Of a DNA stretch of 64,000 nt, positions 10,709 to 19,791 are shown piece after piece. Position numbers and translations under genes: made by a program. A model generated the notes under the pieces. The model was not told the DNA's origin. It did no database searches and was given only the letters and a program-made list of their open reading frames with translations. This DNA is from Zeugodacus cucurbitae (Eukaryota > Arthropoda > Insecta > Diptera > Tephritidae): the NCBI RefSeq assembly GCF_028554725.1, contig NC_071671.1, positions 70,426,001-70,490,000 on the forward strand, in the 5' to 3' direction. How positions within the stretch are numbered: position 1 is the first letter of the stretch; each line of letters starts with the position of its first letter.

Positions 10709-11278
10709 ATGCTGTACAGTTTTAAAGTAAGCGTCGTTCTATTAACGGCACTGCTGCTCCATACAGTAGCGAGCAAACGCGGTCGAACTGCTTCACAGCA
10801 GAACAACAAGATACAAACGCAGTTATTACCACTAAGCGAAACAGCCGAGCAAGTCTATAATGATGAGGGTTTCGTGATTCTTGAGCTGCCGATAGTGGCG
10901 ACCTCACGTGATTTGGGTGCACTGCTGGCGCTACATACTACCACACAAAGGCCGCATTATGATCATTACGATCATCATCATCATCACCATCATCACAGAC
11001 CCACCAGGCGGCCATCCAGACTCCGACCACGACCATGCACAGATGACGACGATGATAGTGACGAATGTGATGATTACTACTATGCTAGACCAGCGGTGCA
11101 ATATACACCGCCCTGGTATGCAACGCCACCGCAACCACCACCAGTGGCACCTTATTACGGACCCCAACCATTTTATTACCCGCAACCACCGTATTATCCC
11201 CGACCATATTATCAACCACCGTATTATGGTCCACAAGCGGTCATTTATAATCACACACATATACCAGGCGCCTCATAG
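10709..11278 (+). CDS. Secreted His/Asp/Tyr-Pro-rich protein, 189 aa
   Basis: The ATG at 10709 is chosen because it gives a typical signal peptide (MLYSFKVSVVLLTALLLHTVAS) and lies 43 nt after the predicted start of transcription; an earlier in-frame codon at 10643 precedes that site. Residues 55-75 (GFVILELPIVATSRDLGALL) resemble the VVIKTVDLSQLLA stretch of the 297 aa protein. Then come RPHYDHYD and eight His (81-96), basic RPTRRPSRLRPRP, an Asp-rich tract with two Cys (110-122), and a Tyr/Pro tail with PYY repeats (130-180) ending NHTHIPGAS. It is the closest relative of the gene at 7410-8303 in module order. Function is unknown; an extracellular matrix, cuticle or secretion component is likely. 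A poly(A) signal follows at 11394. Confidence 0.85.
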   Translation: MLYSFKVSVVLLTALLLHTVASKRGRTASQQNNKIQTQLLPLSETAEQVYNDEGFVILELPIVATSRDLGALLALHTTTQRPHYDHYDHHHHHHHHRPTRRPSRLRPRPCTDDDDDSDECDDYYYARPAVQYTPPWYATPPQPPPVAPYYGPQPFYYPQPPYYPRPYYQPPYYGPQAVIYNHTHIPGAS

Positions 11279-11393
11279 ATCGCTGATACCGCTTGGCACT
11301 CTGCGTGCAGACTACATTGGATTCGCATACGTCGCCAAGGTGAAGTCGTAAGAAATAGTCAGTAGACTTCTATTTATATATTGGTATAGGCAA

Positions 11394-11399
11394 AATAAA
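11394..11399 (+). terminator. Poly(A) signal of the 189 aa gene
   Basis: AATAAA 115 nt after the TAG stop. Confidence 0.65.
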
Positions 11400-11619
11400 T
11401 TTCTGCTTTAGTAACTGACATGGTTTCTTTTAGTCTTAACATTTCTCTTTTGGCTATTATTCTACTTTACCTAGTAATAAAAGATTCTTTTGTTCCCCTT
11501 GAACAATCCAGGGAATAAAAGCCGCTGTGTTGTTATTGCTATTCGTATTGTAACTGGATGAAAGCCAGCAACAATATCGTCCGCTAATACTGTTGCTACT
11601 AACTGGTATGCGTTACCGC

Positions 11620-11657
11620 TATATATAGTATTTAGCCTATAAGACAATCATTTAGTT
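11620..11657 (+). promoter_or_regulatory. Core promoter of the 598 aa gene
   Basis: TATATATA at 11620-11627. Two initiator candidates follow: the A of TCATTT at 11650 (30 nt) and the A of TTTAGTT at 11654 (34 nt). The second keeps the spacing seen in neighbouring genes. The 5' UTR would be about 73-77 nt. Confidence 0.65.
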
Positions 11658-11726
11658 TGTCAAAATTTTTCTAAGCGATAAGAATTCGGTGGTCTAATTT
11701 ATATTCCAATTTGTTTTCGCACAAAA

Positions 11727-13523
11727 ATGATTTGGTATCGCTCTTACATTTGTTTACTGTTCTTGTTGCTTGGCTTTGCATTGTGCGCTGAACCAGAGAA
11801 CTCATCCCACATCGCAGTTTCTGAAGGGAGAAAGTTTTTTGTTCACCAAGGTGTGCAAAACCGCACTGAAATTCCCGTTAACATCAAAGTTATTACCGTA
11901 AAACGTATGAAGCATAATAAATATCGACTTCCACGTCCGACCCCAAAACGTCGCAGGCCGTCATATCAGCGACCCCCATCAGCTCTGTATCCAATACCGC
12001 CTGCAGTTTATCCAAGGCCACCACCACAATACTCGTACGTATCGCCACCATGGTATTTGCCGTATCAGCAACAACCATATCCGCTACCGCCATACGTGCC
12101 GCCCTTTATGTGGTCTCCTACGGGTCCAAGACCATTGCCCGGTTTGCAGCCTGTGCCTGCACCTTCACCAGCACCTGAGCCATTGCCGTCACCATCGCCG
12201 TCTCCTTCGCCATCGCCTTCTCCTTCACCACCGCCTTCTGCTTCACCACCGCCTTCTCCGTCACCACCGCCTTCTCCTTCACCACCGCCTTCTCCATCAC
12301 CACCGCCTTCTCCTTCACCACCGCCTTCTCCATCACCATCGCCTTCTCCATCACCACCACCCTCTCCATCACCATCTCCATCGCCTTCTCCCTCACCATC
12401 TCCACCACCATCGCCAGGATCTTCGTCTCTCCCATTACAAGATCCATTTCCCGAATCGATACATTCACAACCAGAGCCATCAACAACGTTTTCTCAATCA
12501 ACCGGGCCAACACTATCACCAGCTCTATTTGAAATTCCACAGCCAGCAATTTCAACGTCACTAATAGAGTTACCTCCACCATATAAATCACCCATCGCTG
12601 ACGTAGATAGTTCCATTTCCAGTCCATTGCTAACGAAAGGCGATTTCTGCGAAGTCGTCGTATTTTTGTGCAATCTCGACGATAATCCCGATATACCTGA
12701 ACCCCCTGAGCAATTTTGTGAACTCTTCAATCCCTCATGTGCTGCCTCGAACTTAATAAGCTCGCCTACTCAGGCACTTACTTGGCTCTGCGAAATGTTT
12801 CCTTCGCACTGGATGTGCAACGCGCCCGTGAAGACGCCTATTAAGTTTTGCAAGCAATTTGCAAGTCATTGGACCTGCTTAACAAATGAAGAGTTTATCG
12901 ATTTCAATGCGCTCTTAGAGCCCACACCCGAACGACCTAAACAGGTGAAATGGTTTTGCCAGCAATTCCCTAACGATTGGATGTGTGAAGATCCGGTGAC
13001 GTCTCCGCCAGGTTTCTGTGAAAAATTCCCCACACATTGGGCGTGCGCAGCGCAAGAAGAATTCATGGGAGACAATTCACAACCGCCAGCAGGACTCGAA
13101 ACCTTCTGCAATCTTGTACCGAATTATTGGATGTGCGAGAGTCCGCTGCAACCACCACTCGGGTTTTGTGAGACTTATCCACGAAATTGGGCTTGTCAGA
13201 CACAGTTAGCGAACGCTGAAGTGCAACCGCCTTTGTGTGTCTACTTCCCATGGATTTGTGAAGATCCAACCATATCCAGCATTGACAAACACCGTCCAGT
13301 TCACTCGTTACCCATTGATGTATTACTAAAGTACTCAGATCTAAAAATACGACAAAGCGGCAGCATAAGCATACCATCTGAGCTCTTCAAAGTGAAGCGG
13401 CACAAGACTGCTGTTCAGTCGTTTACGAAACCGGTTCGTGTGACTAGGCCAAATAAGAGTGTCTACAAGCCGCCGCTTTCAGATAACAAAAAACGTGTTG
13501 CTGATTTGGATTGGTTAGAATAA
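11727..13523 (+). CDS. Secreted Ser-Pro repeat and Cys-Trp repeat protein, 598 aa
   Basis: Single exon. ATG at 11727 starts a signal peptide (MIWYRSYICLLFLLLGFALC). A basic, Pro/Tyr-rich part (64-125: RLPRPTPKRRRPSYQ, then YPIPP-like units) is followed by about 75 residues of SPSP/SPPPSP repeats (155-230). After a Ser/Pro linker, the last 300 residues hold about nine short units with two Cys, best written F-C-x(2)-(F/Y/V)-P-x(2)-W-x-C, e.g. FCQQFPNDWMC, FCEKFPTHWAC and FCETYPRNWAC; the first two units are divergent. Each unit probably forms its own disulfide or pairs with a neighbour; the repeat resembles no named domain I know. The stiff Pro-rich rod plus a Cys-repeat head would suit an extracellular matrix or adhesive protein. 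It is flanked by secreted-protein genes and has AATAAA at 13649. Confidence 0.85.
   Translation: MIWYRSYICLLFLLLGFALCAEPENSSHIAVSEGRKFFVHQGVQNRTEIPVNIKVITVKRMKHNKYRLPRPTPKRRRPSYQRPPSALYPIPPAVYPRPPPQYSYVSPPWYLPYQQQPYPLPPYVPPFMWSPTGPRPLPGLQPVPAPSPAPEPLPSPSPSPSPSPSPSPPPSASPPPSPSPPPSPSPPPSPSPPPSPSPPPSPSPSPSPSPPPSPSPSPSPSPSPSPPPSPGSSSLPLQDPFPESIHSQPEPSTTFSQSTGPTLSPALFEIPQPAISTSLIELPPPYKSPIADVDSSISSPLLTKGDFCEVVVFLCNLDDNPDIPEPPEQFCELFNPSCAASNLISSPTQALTWLCEMFPSHWMCNAPVKTPIKFCKQFASHWTCLTNEEFIDFNALLEPTPERPKQVKWFCQQFPNDWMCEDPVTSPPGFCEKFPTHWACAAQEEFMGDNSQPPAGLETFCNLVPNYWMCESPLQPPLGFCETYPRNWACQTQLANAEVQPPLCVYFPWICEDPTISSIDKHRPVHSLPIDVLLKYSDLKIRQSGSISIPSELFKVKRHKTAVQSFTKPVRVTRPNKSVYKPPLSDNKKRVADLDWLE
12190..12415 (+). 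repeat. Coding minisatellite (Ser-Pro repeat)
   Basis: Tandem units of 6, 12 and 18 nt built from TCACCACCGCCTTCTCC-like sequence encode the SPSPPP array of the 598 aa protein. High identity among units suggests expansion and contraction by slippage or unequal exchange, so length is probably polymorphic. Confidence 0.9.
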
Positions 13524-13648
13524 GATCGTTTTGTGTTCCGCTTTTAACACTTACTTAAGAAATTGAAAATTGTTGTTATTTTAGGTTATGTTGAGTTCAT
13601 GACTATTGAAAGGGGTCACACATAGAGATCCGTTTAAACTTATCCACA

Positions 13649-13654
13649 AATAAA
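13649..13654 (+). terminator. Poly(A) signal of the 598 aa gene
   Basis: AATAAA 125 nt after the TAA stop. Confidence 0.6.
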
Positions 13655-14075
13655 GACATTAAAAAATTAAAAAATAGTTCAAATTTTTTGTTTTCGTGGG
13701 TCAAACATGCGTCAAGCATTCCATTGGAATTGGAATGATTCAATGGAATGATATTACAAGTCACTCCAAATATTTCTCACTCAGCTTTGCCTCAATCAAT
13801 TATGAAGATTAGCTAATACTTGCATAATATATGTAAACATGTACCATAAATAATATGTTATGAAAAGTCTGCAAATACCAAAGAAAGCGAAAGCGGAGAG
13901 AAGCCATAAGAGCAAAAAAACAGCCAACTTTCACTTTCGCTTTCAATTCGCACAGCAAAAGCCGCACTGTGCCGCTTCATCAGATTCATTTTCGGTTTCA
14001 AACGCAGCGCCAGTAAAAGTGTTCGTTGACCGCGGTCATTTGCAGATAGATTAAGTTAAGTTTCGAGGCCGTGGA

Positions 14076-14369
14076 ATGATTTCGCATAAACTTATTGCTG
14101 CTGTGATTTTTGCTTTGATAGTTGGCGGAGTAGCAAAATTAACGCAAACCGATGAAGAATTTCTGCGTCGTCTTTCTAAGCTCACACTAGGTGATATTAA
14201 AAGCGAATACCAACTCGGAGAGATCCAGCACTATAACGGCAGTCAGTTGATGCCGGTCGATAGCTATAAACTAGCGCTCTTTCCGCCGTTCTTTATCGAC
14301 GTTATCTACAACCCTGGCAGGCGGCAGCCAATAACGCCGAATGCAGCAACTGGAGAAGACCACAAATAA
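14076..14369 (+). CDS. Small secreted protein, 97 aa
   Basis: ATG at 14076 starts a signal peptide (MISHKLIAAVIFALIVGGVA). The mature part of about 77 residues is charged at first (TQTDEEFLRRLSKLTLGDIKS), carries one N-glycosylation sequon (NGSQ) and a more hydrophobic YKLALFPPFFIDVIYNP stretch, and ends polar. There is no Cys and no low-complexity tract, unlike its neighbours. I do not recognise a family. No clear TATA box is visible upstream; a short open frame from 13860 to 14054 is probably leader sequence. AATAAA overlaps the stop codon (14365-14370) and another lies at 14475. The gene converges on the 3' end of the 1304 aa gene. Confidence 0.65.
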   Translation: MISHKLIAAVIFALIVGGVAKLTQTDEEFLRRLSKLTLGDIKSEYQLGEIQHYNGSQLMPVDSYKLALFPPFFIDVIYNPGRRQPITPNAATGEDHK

Positions 14370-14370
14370 A

Positions 14371-14844
14371 TTAGAAACGATTTTATTTAAATAACATGTG
14401 AAATCATAAATATTTATTTGTTGGAAAATAATAATTTAAGCGTCAAAATCGATTTATTTGGATTTACAATTTCAAATAAAATCCTACAAATATTAACTTA
14501 TGCTCTAACTACTAATATAATTCAGTCTCTTTATTACTACAACTACACATTTGAACACGCTTAATGGCGTCCTCACATAATCCTGTGCTCACTTAGTGGT
14601 CACTGCATCCGCACTTAACTCTTGATGCACGCATTTTCGTCGCCTTCGTCCACATCCGGTCGGTTACTTTGCATTTCCTTTGATTTCCGCGCGATTTCCG
14701 CCAGCTCCAGCCGTCCGTGTGCATATGTGGTTTGTGTTGGTTGCACAGTGCAAGCATGCATGCTTCGCAATAGTTGCCATTTAGGAATGTTCTAATTTCC
14801 GCCGTTGCCGATGTATGCCACCAATTTGTCGTTGTAATATCCGC
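14371..14844. other. Convergent 3' flanks
   Basis: Spacer between the 97 aa gene and the tail-to-tail 1304 aa gene, holding poly(A) signals on both strands and otherwise no supported feature. Confidence 0.5.
14530..14535 (-). terminator. Likely poly(A) signal of the 1304 aa gene
   Basis: AATAAA on the minus strand about 310 nt past the stop at 14847-14845; the nearest good hexamer I see. Confidence 0.4.
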
Positions 14845-17800
14845 TTATGTAGCCGTGCCAGCGAAATGCAGCGCTCTGCGTCCCTTTGACGTCGTCAACA
14901 TTCGGTTCGGTTTAGTGACATCTGCGACAGCAATCATCCGATCAGCGGAGAAATCTTCCGCTTCGGCACCAGCAGTTATACCACTATCAACCGCCAATTC
15001 CTCGTCCTCTTCACTGGCATCGTCACTTTCGCCTTTGCCGTCATCGCCATCGCCATCATCGCGGTCGTCATCTTGGGAAGCATCGTTATTTGCGTTACCG
15101 TCTCCACCGCTGGCATTTTTCAATTTTGTTGATTCTGTCTCGGTTTTCAACAGCTCCACATTGTAGTTTTCTTTATTTTCCTGGGCTTCAACAGCGTCAG
15201 CTTCCGCTTTGGTAAGCTTGTATTGCAGCATATTGTCAACACCCAACACTTCATCAGCTCCGTTAGCTACATGAATGCCGTCACGAATGCCATCCAAATT
15301 GACTGGCTTTGCTGCTTTACGATATTTGCTGTCATTCTCCGTTACATAATCACTGGTCACGAATTCGACGGCATCGATGAACGCATTCCCATCACTATCA
15401 TCGTCATCATGTCTATCTTGGTTGTCATCATCATCGTCTTGGTAATCTTTGTCAGCACCATCTACACTGCTGTCCGTTTGTTTGGTGTTTTTGCTGCCTG
15501 CCACATGCTCGACACTTTCGAAATTGACGTCCTTATCACTCAAGCCGCCTTGGAGTGGCTGTCGAGTGTCATACTCGTATGTTTTGTCATTATCTGTTTC
15601 TAAACTGGTTGTCAATTGTGCAACTGCTGTCATTGCAGCTGCCTGCCTCACACGGCTTTGAATGCCATTAGCAACATGCAGCGCTGCTCACATAGCCATA
15701 AACATCAACATCACCATCAGCATCGGCTTCAACTGCGCCATCACCATCAATTTCATGCACATTCCCATCAATATCCGTGTAGTAATTTTCATCGCTCTCC
15801 GTCCCACCCTCCGCACTGTCGCCACTATCATTGCCAGCGTCATAATATCCACCAACATCAATGTCAGCGGTGCCTACACCTTCATCAGCGTTGCCATCGC
15901 TCGCTTTGTTTCCACTACTGTCCATTTCAGTGCGCCGCTCTATGAGCTCAGCTTCCACTTGCTGCTCGGTTCCCCGGTGTCTCAACGGCAGTCCATTTCT
16001 GCTGTCATCGGCACTTGTAATTGTCAACTGTTCATGATTTTTTATTATTTTCTCCCGGTTATTGTCAATTTCATCAGTAATATTTGCTGCTTGCACGGCT
16101 GGTACGCTTGCAGCGGCCTGCTCGGGTTTGCGGATGTGACAGCTTATCGTATAACTCAAGGATCGTCCAAGCAACACACGTCCTCCAGCTGTCGTTTCTG
16201 GCGCTTCATTTTCATTCTCATTCTCATTTTCAGTTTCGTTGCCATTTTCATTTGTTTTGCTGTATTGCTCACTTTTAATTATCTCCGTTTTGCTGCACAT
16301 CACTTCCGGTTTTGGCACCCTCATACGTTCCCCCTTCGCATTCGTCACGTTTGTCGTAGTGTCCGGCTGTGGCAGAAGCGTTTGGCTGATGTGTTGTAAT
16401 CCAGCAGTCGCCCAAGTCGACTTGTCATTTGTGTTCTCCGCAAGCAACTCTGTGTCAGCTGCGAAGTGCTGGTGTTGTTGTTGCTGTTGGTGTGTAGTTG
16501 CCACTTGCGTTTCATTGGTTTTGTCAATATTTTCAATTTCCTTTCTTACATCGTTTTCAATTGCCACTTCCAGATGCTCTAAATTGTTTGCTGGCTCATT
16601 TGCAATTGCTGCAATCGGATAGGTTGCGAACTGCTCTGTGGCTCCATCAAATAATGTCATTACTTTTGTTGTTGAAAGTTTGGTTTCTGTTGTCTCTGCG
16701 AGGTTTGTGGTTTCAGCATTTACATTATTGTACTCTGTTGCTGAAGGGTCATTTAGCTGCAACTCACTTTCATTACTTTCGCCAGATTCAACCGATTGAT
16801 AAGTTGTTGTTGGTTGCTTGAGTTGATTAAATGGCTGTGGTACTTCCACTTCAGATTCCTCTGTACACATTACATTGCACTCTTCCTCACTTTTAACCGT
16901 TTCTTCGGAAATAGTTTCGTGCGAACTATTCTCATCACTCTCTACCTCGTTCGTTTGATTGAAATTCAAGAAATTCAGCTGACTCTGCAATATCGTATAG
17001 CCCGCACCGTAACCAAGCTCTACAGAATCGGGTCCATCATATGTAATGCCATCAACTCTTGTATCGGGTCTTTCGTGTTTCTTTGTTAGAGCCTGGGTAT
17101 TTGGTACCTTTTCAGATTCGTGCGATCTCGTCGGAGAAATCGCGTTTTCTTGCGTTGATTCGTAACCATCCGACAGTTGTTTTACCACGCTAGAAATAGG
17201 TACAGAATACTGTTCAAATATTTCAGTAAGACGTTCAAACGCGTCGTCTATATTTGCTATGTTGAAAGTATTTGATGATGCGCTCAGGTAAGATATTGGC
17301 TCTGATGGCTCAAATAAGAAAATATCGTTAGCCTTCTGTGGGTCTTTATATACTAAATTATATTTAAGTTCACTTGATTGCGGCACATTTTCATTTGAAG
17401 CAAATCTTGTGGAATTGTTTTTGTTTTCTGACATAATCGGCTCCGTAGAGCTGAGGTTGGACTCGATGGGTGAAGTTTGGGGCTGGTTCTGCTTAAAAGG
17501 TTTTGTTTGTGGTTTGGGAAGTTCCGACGTCTCATATGACAGCGTGTAGTAATTTGCTCCACTATTATGGTTAGACGGATGGTTTTCGGTAACGGAATGG
17601 ATTACATATTCTTGACTTTCACTTACTAACGATGAAATATACAACACAGCAGGGGTGTGACTAGGCGAATAAACTGATTGAGTTGCATAAGAATGTGGAC
17701 TGTTCAGTTCAGCAATAACTTCATGCTTTAAAGAAACTGTTTGTTGATCTCCTTTGTTGGTATTACCAGGAGCCTTTGAGACAGTGTTGGCGCCGCTGTT

Positions 17801-18869
17801 GAGATTTGGAACTACATAAGAAATAACTGGTTCTCCATTTGTCTCAGTTGGTTGCACCAGAGGCATTGGTAATTCCGGTGACACATATGTTGATGAAACC
17901 TGAATACCATTTTTATTGAAACTTGTGGCAACACTGGTTCGTAAGTGTACATGATAACTGCTTGTATTACTAATTTGGATATCAACTTTTCCAGTTTGAG
18001 CTTCATCAGTAGAGTCACCTCTTTCCACAATGTACACACCATTGTCACCAACTATATGTTGTTGCATTTTTATATTTTCCGCATTCTTTTGTAAAAAGTC
18101 TAACTGTTGTTTCAGAGTTTCATTGCTGCCAATATGTTTTGCGTCCACGCTCAGATGATCTATGGGATGATCGTCAGAGCCATCCTCTTCTCTGGTACTA
18201 TAAATATGAAGCGATATTGTGGCATGACGCTCTGAAACATCCGGTGAATTGTGTGTGGTGTGGTTGCTACCGTTGTGAGTGGAATTCAAGTTGTTATCGC
18301 GGATATTTAGGGTAAGATTGCGATCATCAAAGCTTGTCTCATTTGTACTAAGTTCAACAGCAGTGTCCATAGTCTCCATTCGGTTCAGCCATCGTTCAGG
18401 GGCTGCATTTGTTGAAAGCTCTTCGGGTTGTGCATTTCTATTACCTTCATTGGTTGTATTGCTTAGATTTGTATAGTCTCCCATCAATCTAGTAGCTGTG
18501 TTTTCGCCATCTGTGACAAATTTTCTTTCGTTATAATTTGGTGGAAGTAGTTGCTGCACTATAGTGTCATTTCCCCTTTTCAATAGAAGCTCTTCCATTA
18601 AAGATTTTAAGCGCCGATTTTCGTCGTCTTGCGTGATATTACTTTCTTTCTGTGGAAATTTATCTTCGTTTATTTGACCACTTTCACTTATTACCTCTGT
18701 GAATTTAGTGGTAATATCAGATTTTGGACTAAGTGTACGACCTGAAAAAATTAAAATAAATTTATCTATATTCTTCATTTTATTTCGCTTTAATTATTGT
18801 ACCTTCATTTCTGGCTATTATTCGTAAAAAAATTAACAGTATTAAACAGAATATTTCCAGCAATTTCAT
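14845..18869 (-). CDS. Large secreted acidic Ser/Thr/Asn-rich protein, about 1304 aa, three exons
   Basis: Exons 18869-18803, 18741-15692 and 15642-14845. Exon 1 (67 nt, phase 1) starts ATG at 18869-18867 and encodes a signal peptide (MKLLEIFCLILLIFL...). A 61-nt intron (GTACAA...TTTTTTCAG) joins it in frame to the long exon. The long frame then meets a stop next to a GTGAGC; removing 49 nt (15691-15643, GTGAGC...GAGGCAG, with CTAAT inside) restores the frame and adds 265 residues. The 49-nt gap could instead be a single-base frameshift. The protein is polar, rich in Asn/Ser/Thr with many N-glycosylation sequons, has few Cys, a Gln/His run near the middle (QQQQQHQH), and very acidic Asp/Glu tracts in the last 350 residues. 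No domain is recognised; a mucin-like or mineral/calcium-binding extracellular protein would fit. It ends with a basic KGRR stretch 9 residues before the C-terminus. Confidence 0.75.
15643..15691 (-). other. Predicted 49-nt intron (or frameshift site)
   Basis: Begins GTGAGC, ends GAGGCAG, contains the fly branch-point-like CTAAT, phase 0 on both sides. It is shorter than the usual 55-65 nt fly intron and lacks a pyrimidine tract, so a one-base indel in a low-complexity coding stretch is a real alternative. Confidence 0.5.
18742..18802 (-). other. Predicted 61-nt intron 1 of the 1304 aa gene
   Basis: Donor G|GTACAA at 18802 and acceptor TTTTTTCAG|G ending at 18742; phase 1, typical minimal fly intron length. 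An ATG inside the intron would give a longer frame without a signal peptide, which is why the upstream exon is preferred. Confidence 0.8.
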
Positions 18870-18947
18870 TATATCGAATTTAATGCCTATTAAAAGTCCA
18901 GCGAACCATTTAATTTAAGAACGCTTAGCCAGAACTCTACCAGCCGA

Positions 18948-18983
18948 ACTAAACCGATTTCCGATGTTTCGCTGAATTTTATG
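18948..18983 (-). promoter_or_regulatory. Likely core promoter of the 1304 aa gene
   Basis: A weak TATA-like CATAAAA starts at 18983 on the minus strand and the A of TTTAGTT is at 18950, 33 nt away; the 5' UTR would be about 81 nt. Confidence 0.45.
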
Positions 18984-19281
18984 AGCCAAGTAAGCATTGT
19001 TGTGCCACAAATGCGATCTATTCTAACTTAATGCCGTTCTAATCTATTGTTCTTTTTCATAAACATAACAATGGAGGTGAAAGATATTTGATTGAACATC
19101 AATATAATAATTAAAAGCATTCAAATTTGTTATACCTATTCAATTTAATTATACCACACGAACATATTTAGCAAAAGTGAAAATATTTTGTACTCTTGTT
19201 TGGTCTTGAAAGAGAAATAACCAATATTTTCATTTAAAGGAAAGCATCAAGGTGTTCAACCGAATACCATATACTCGACGT

Positions 19282-19478
19282 CTTCGATTCGCCAATTATC
19301 TGCTCGCTAAGTTTGAGCTTTGCTCGCTTTGTTTAAAGCTCTCTTTGTGAAAGCTGCAACAATGTTAATCAGTTAAATTCAATACCACACAATCATTTTT
19401 TTTCTACATATATATCTCAATTTGATTATACCAACTAATTGGATTTATTCCAGTTTATTGTTCGATTCGCCACTCTGC
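19282..19478. repeat. Dispersed repeat, copy A
   Basis: Shares its start (TTCGATTCGCC followed by a TCTGCT and an AAG-TTGAG-like stretch) and its end (CCAGTTTATTGTTCGATTC) with a stretch at 51882-52090 in the same orientation, with a diverged A/T-rich middle. Probably two copies of an old short interspersed element; family not recognised. Confidence 0.5.
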
Positions 19479-19621
19479 TTTGTTCTGGCTAAAGAAATGT
19501 GGATAGTTTTCATTTGTTCAAATGCAAATGCTCTCCCAAGTGTTTTTGATGGGCTTAAATAAGAGTATGGCACCGTTCTTCATAAGAATTCTATTAGCCA
19601 TAATTTAACTGTGTCAGTCGG

Positions 19622-19660
19622 TATAAAGAACACTGTGCCAGTTATTCATTCCGTTAACTC
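19622..19660 (+). promoter_or_regulatory. Possible isolated core promoter (weak)
   Basis: TATAAAG at 19622-19628 is followed 26-30 nt later by TCATTCC and leader-like sequence, but no coding frame follows within reach. It might start a gene with a non-coding first exon, or be chance. Confidence 0.15.
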
Positions 19661-19734
19661 TTTCAAAACAGTTCTAACTGCAAAAAAGTGCCGTTACCAC
19701 AATCAGTTCGATTAAAATCAACTTCCCTTCAACG

Positions 19735-19735
<1 letters not shown>

Positions 19736-19791
<56 letters not shown>
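19736..19791. repeat. (CA)n(TA)n compound microsatellite
   Basis: About 37 nt of CA repeat running directly into about 20 nt of TA repeat. Confidence 0.95.

Noticed and set aside
10908..11351. 147-codon plus-strand frame overlapping the 189 aa gene
   Set aside because: Shifted-frame reading of the same repeats, without signal peptide or start context.
12118..12627. 169-codon minus-strand frame rich in Lys/Met/Val/Ala
   Set aside because: Mirror of the Ser-Pro minisatellite; repeats without stops on one strand are often open on the other.
13860..14054. 64-codon plus-strand frame just before the 97 aa gene
   Set aside because: Basic, low-information peptide without signal sequence; more likely leader sequence of the 97 aa gene.
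15662..16399. 245-codon plus-strand frame and neighbouring plus-strand frames over 14.8-16.6 kb
   Set aside because: Antisense shadows of the 1304 aa gene, created by its Asp/Asn/Ser codon bias; no signals of their own.
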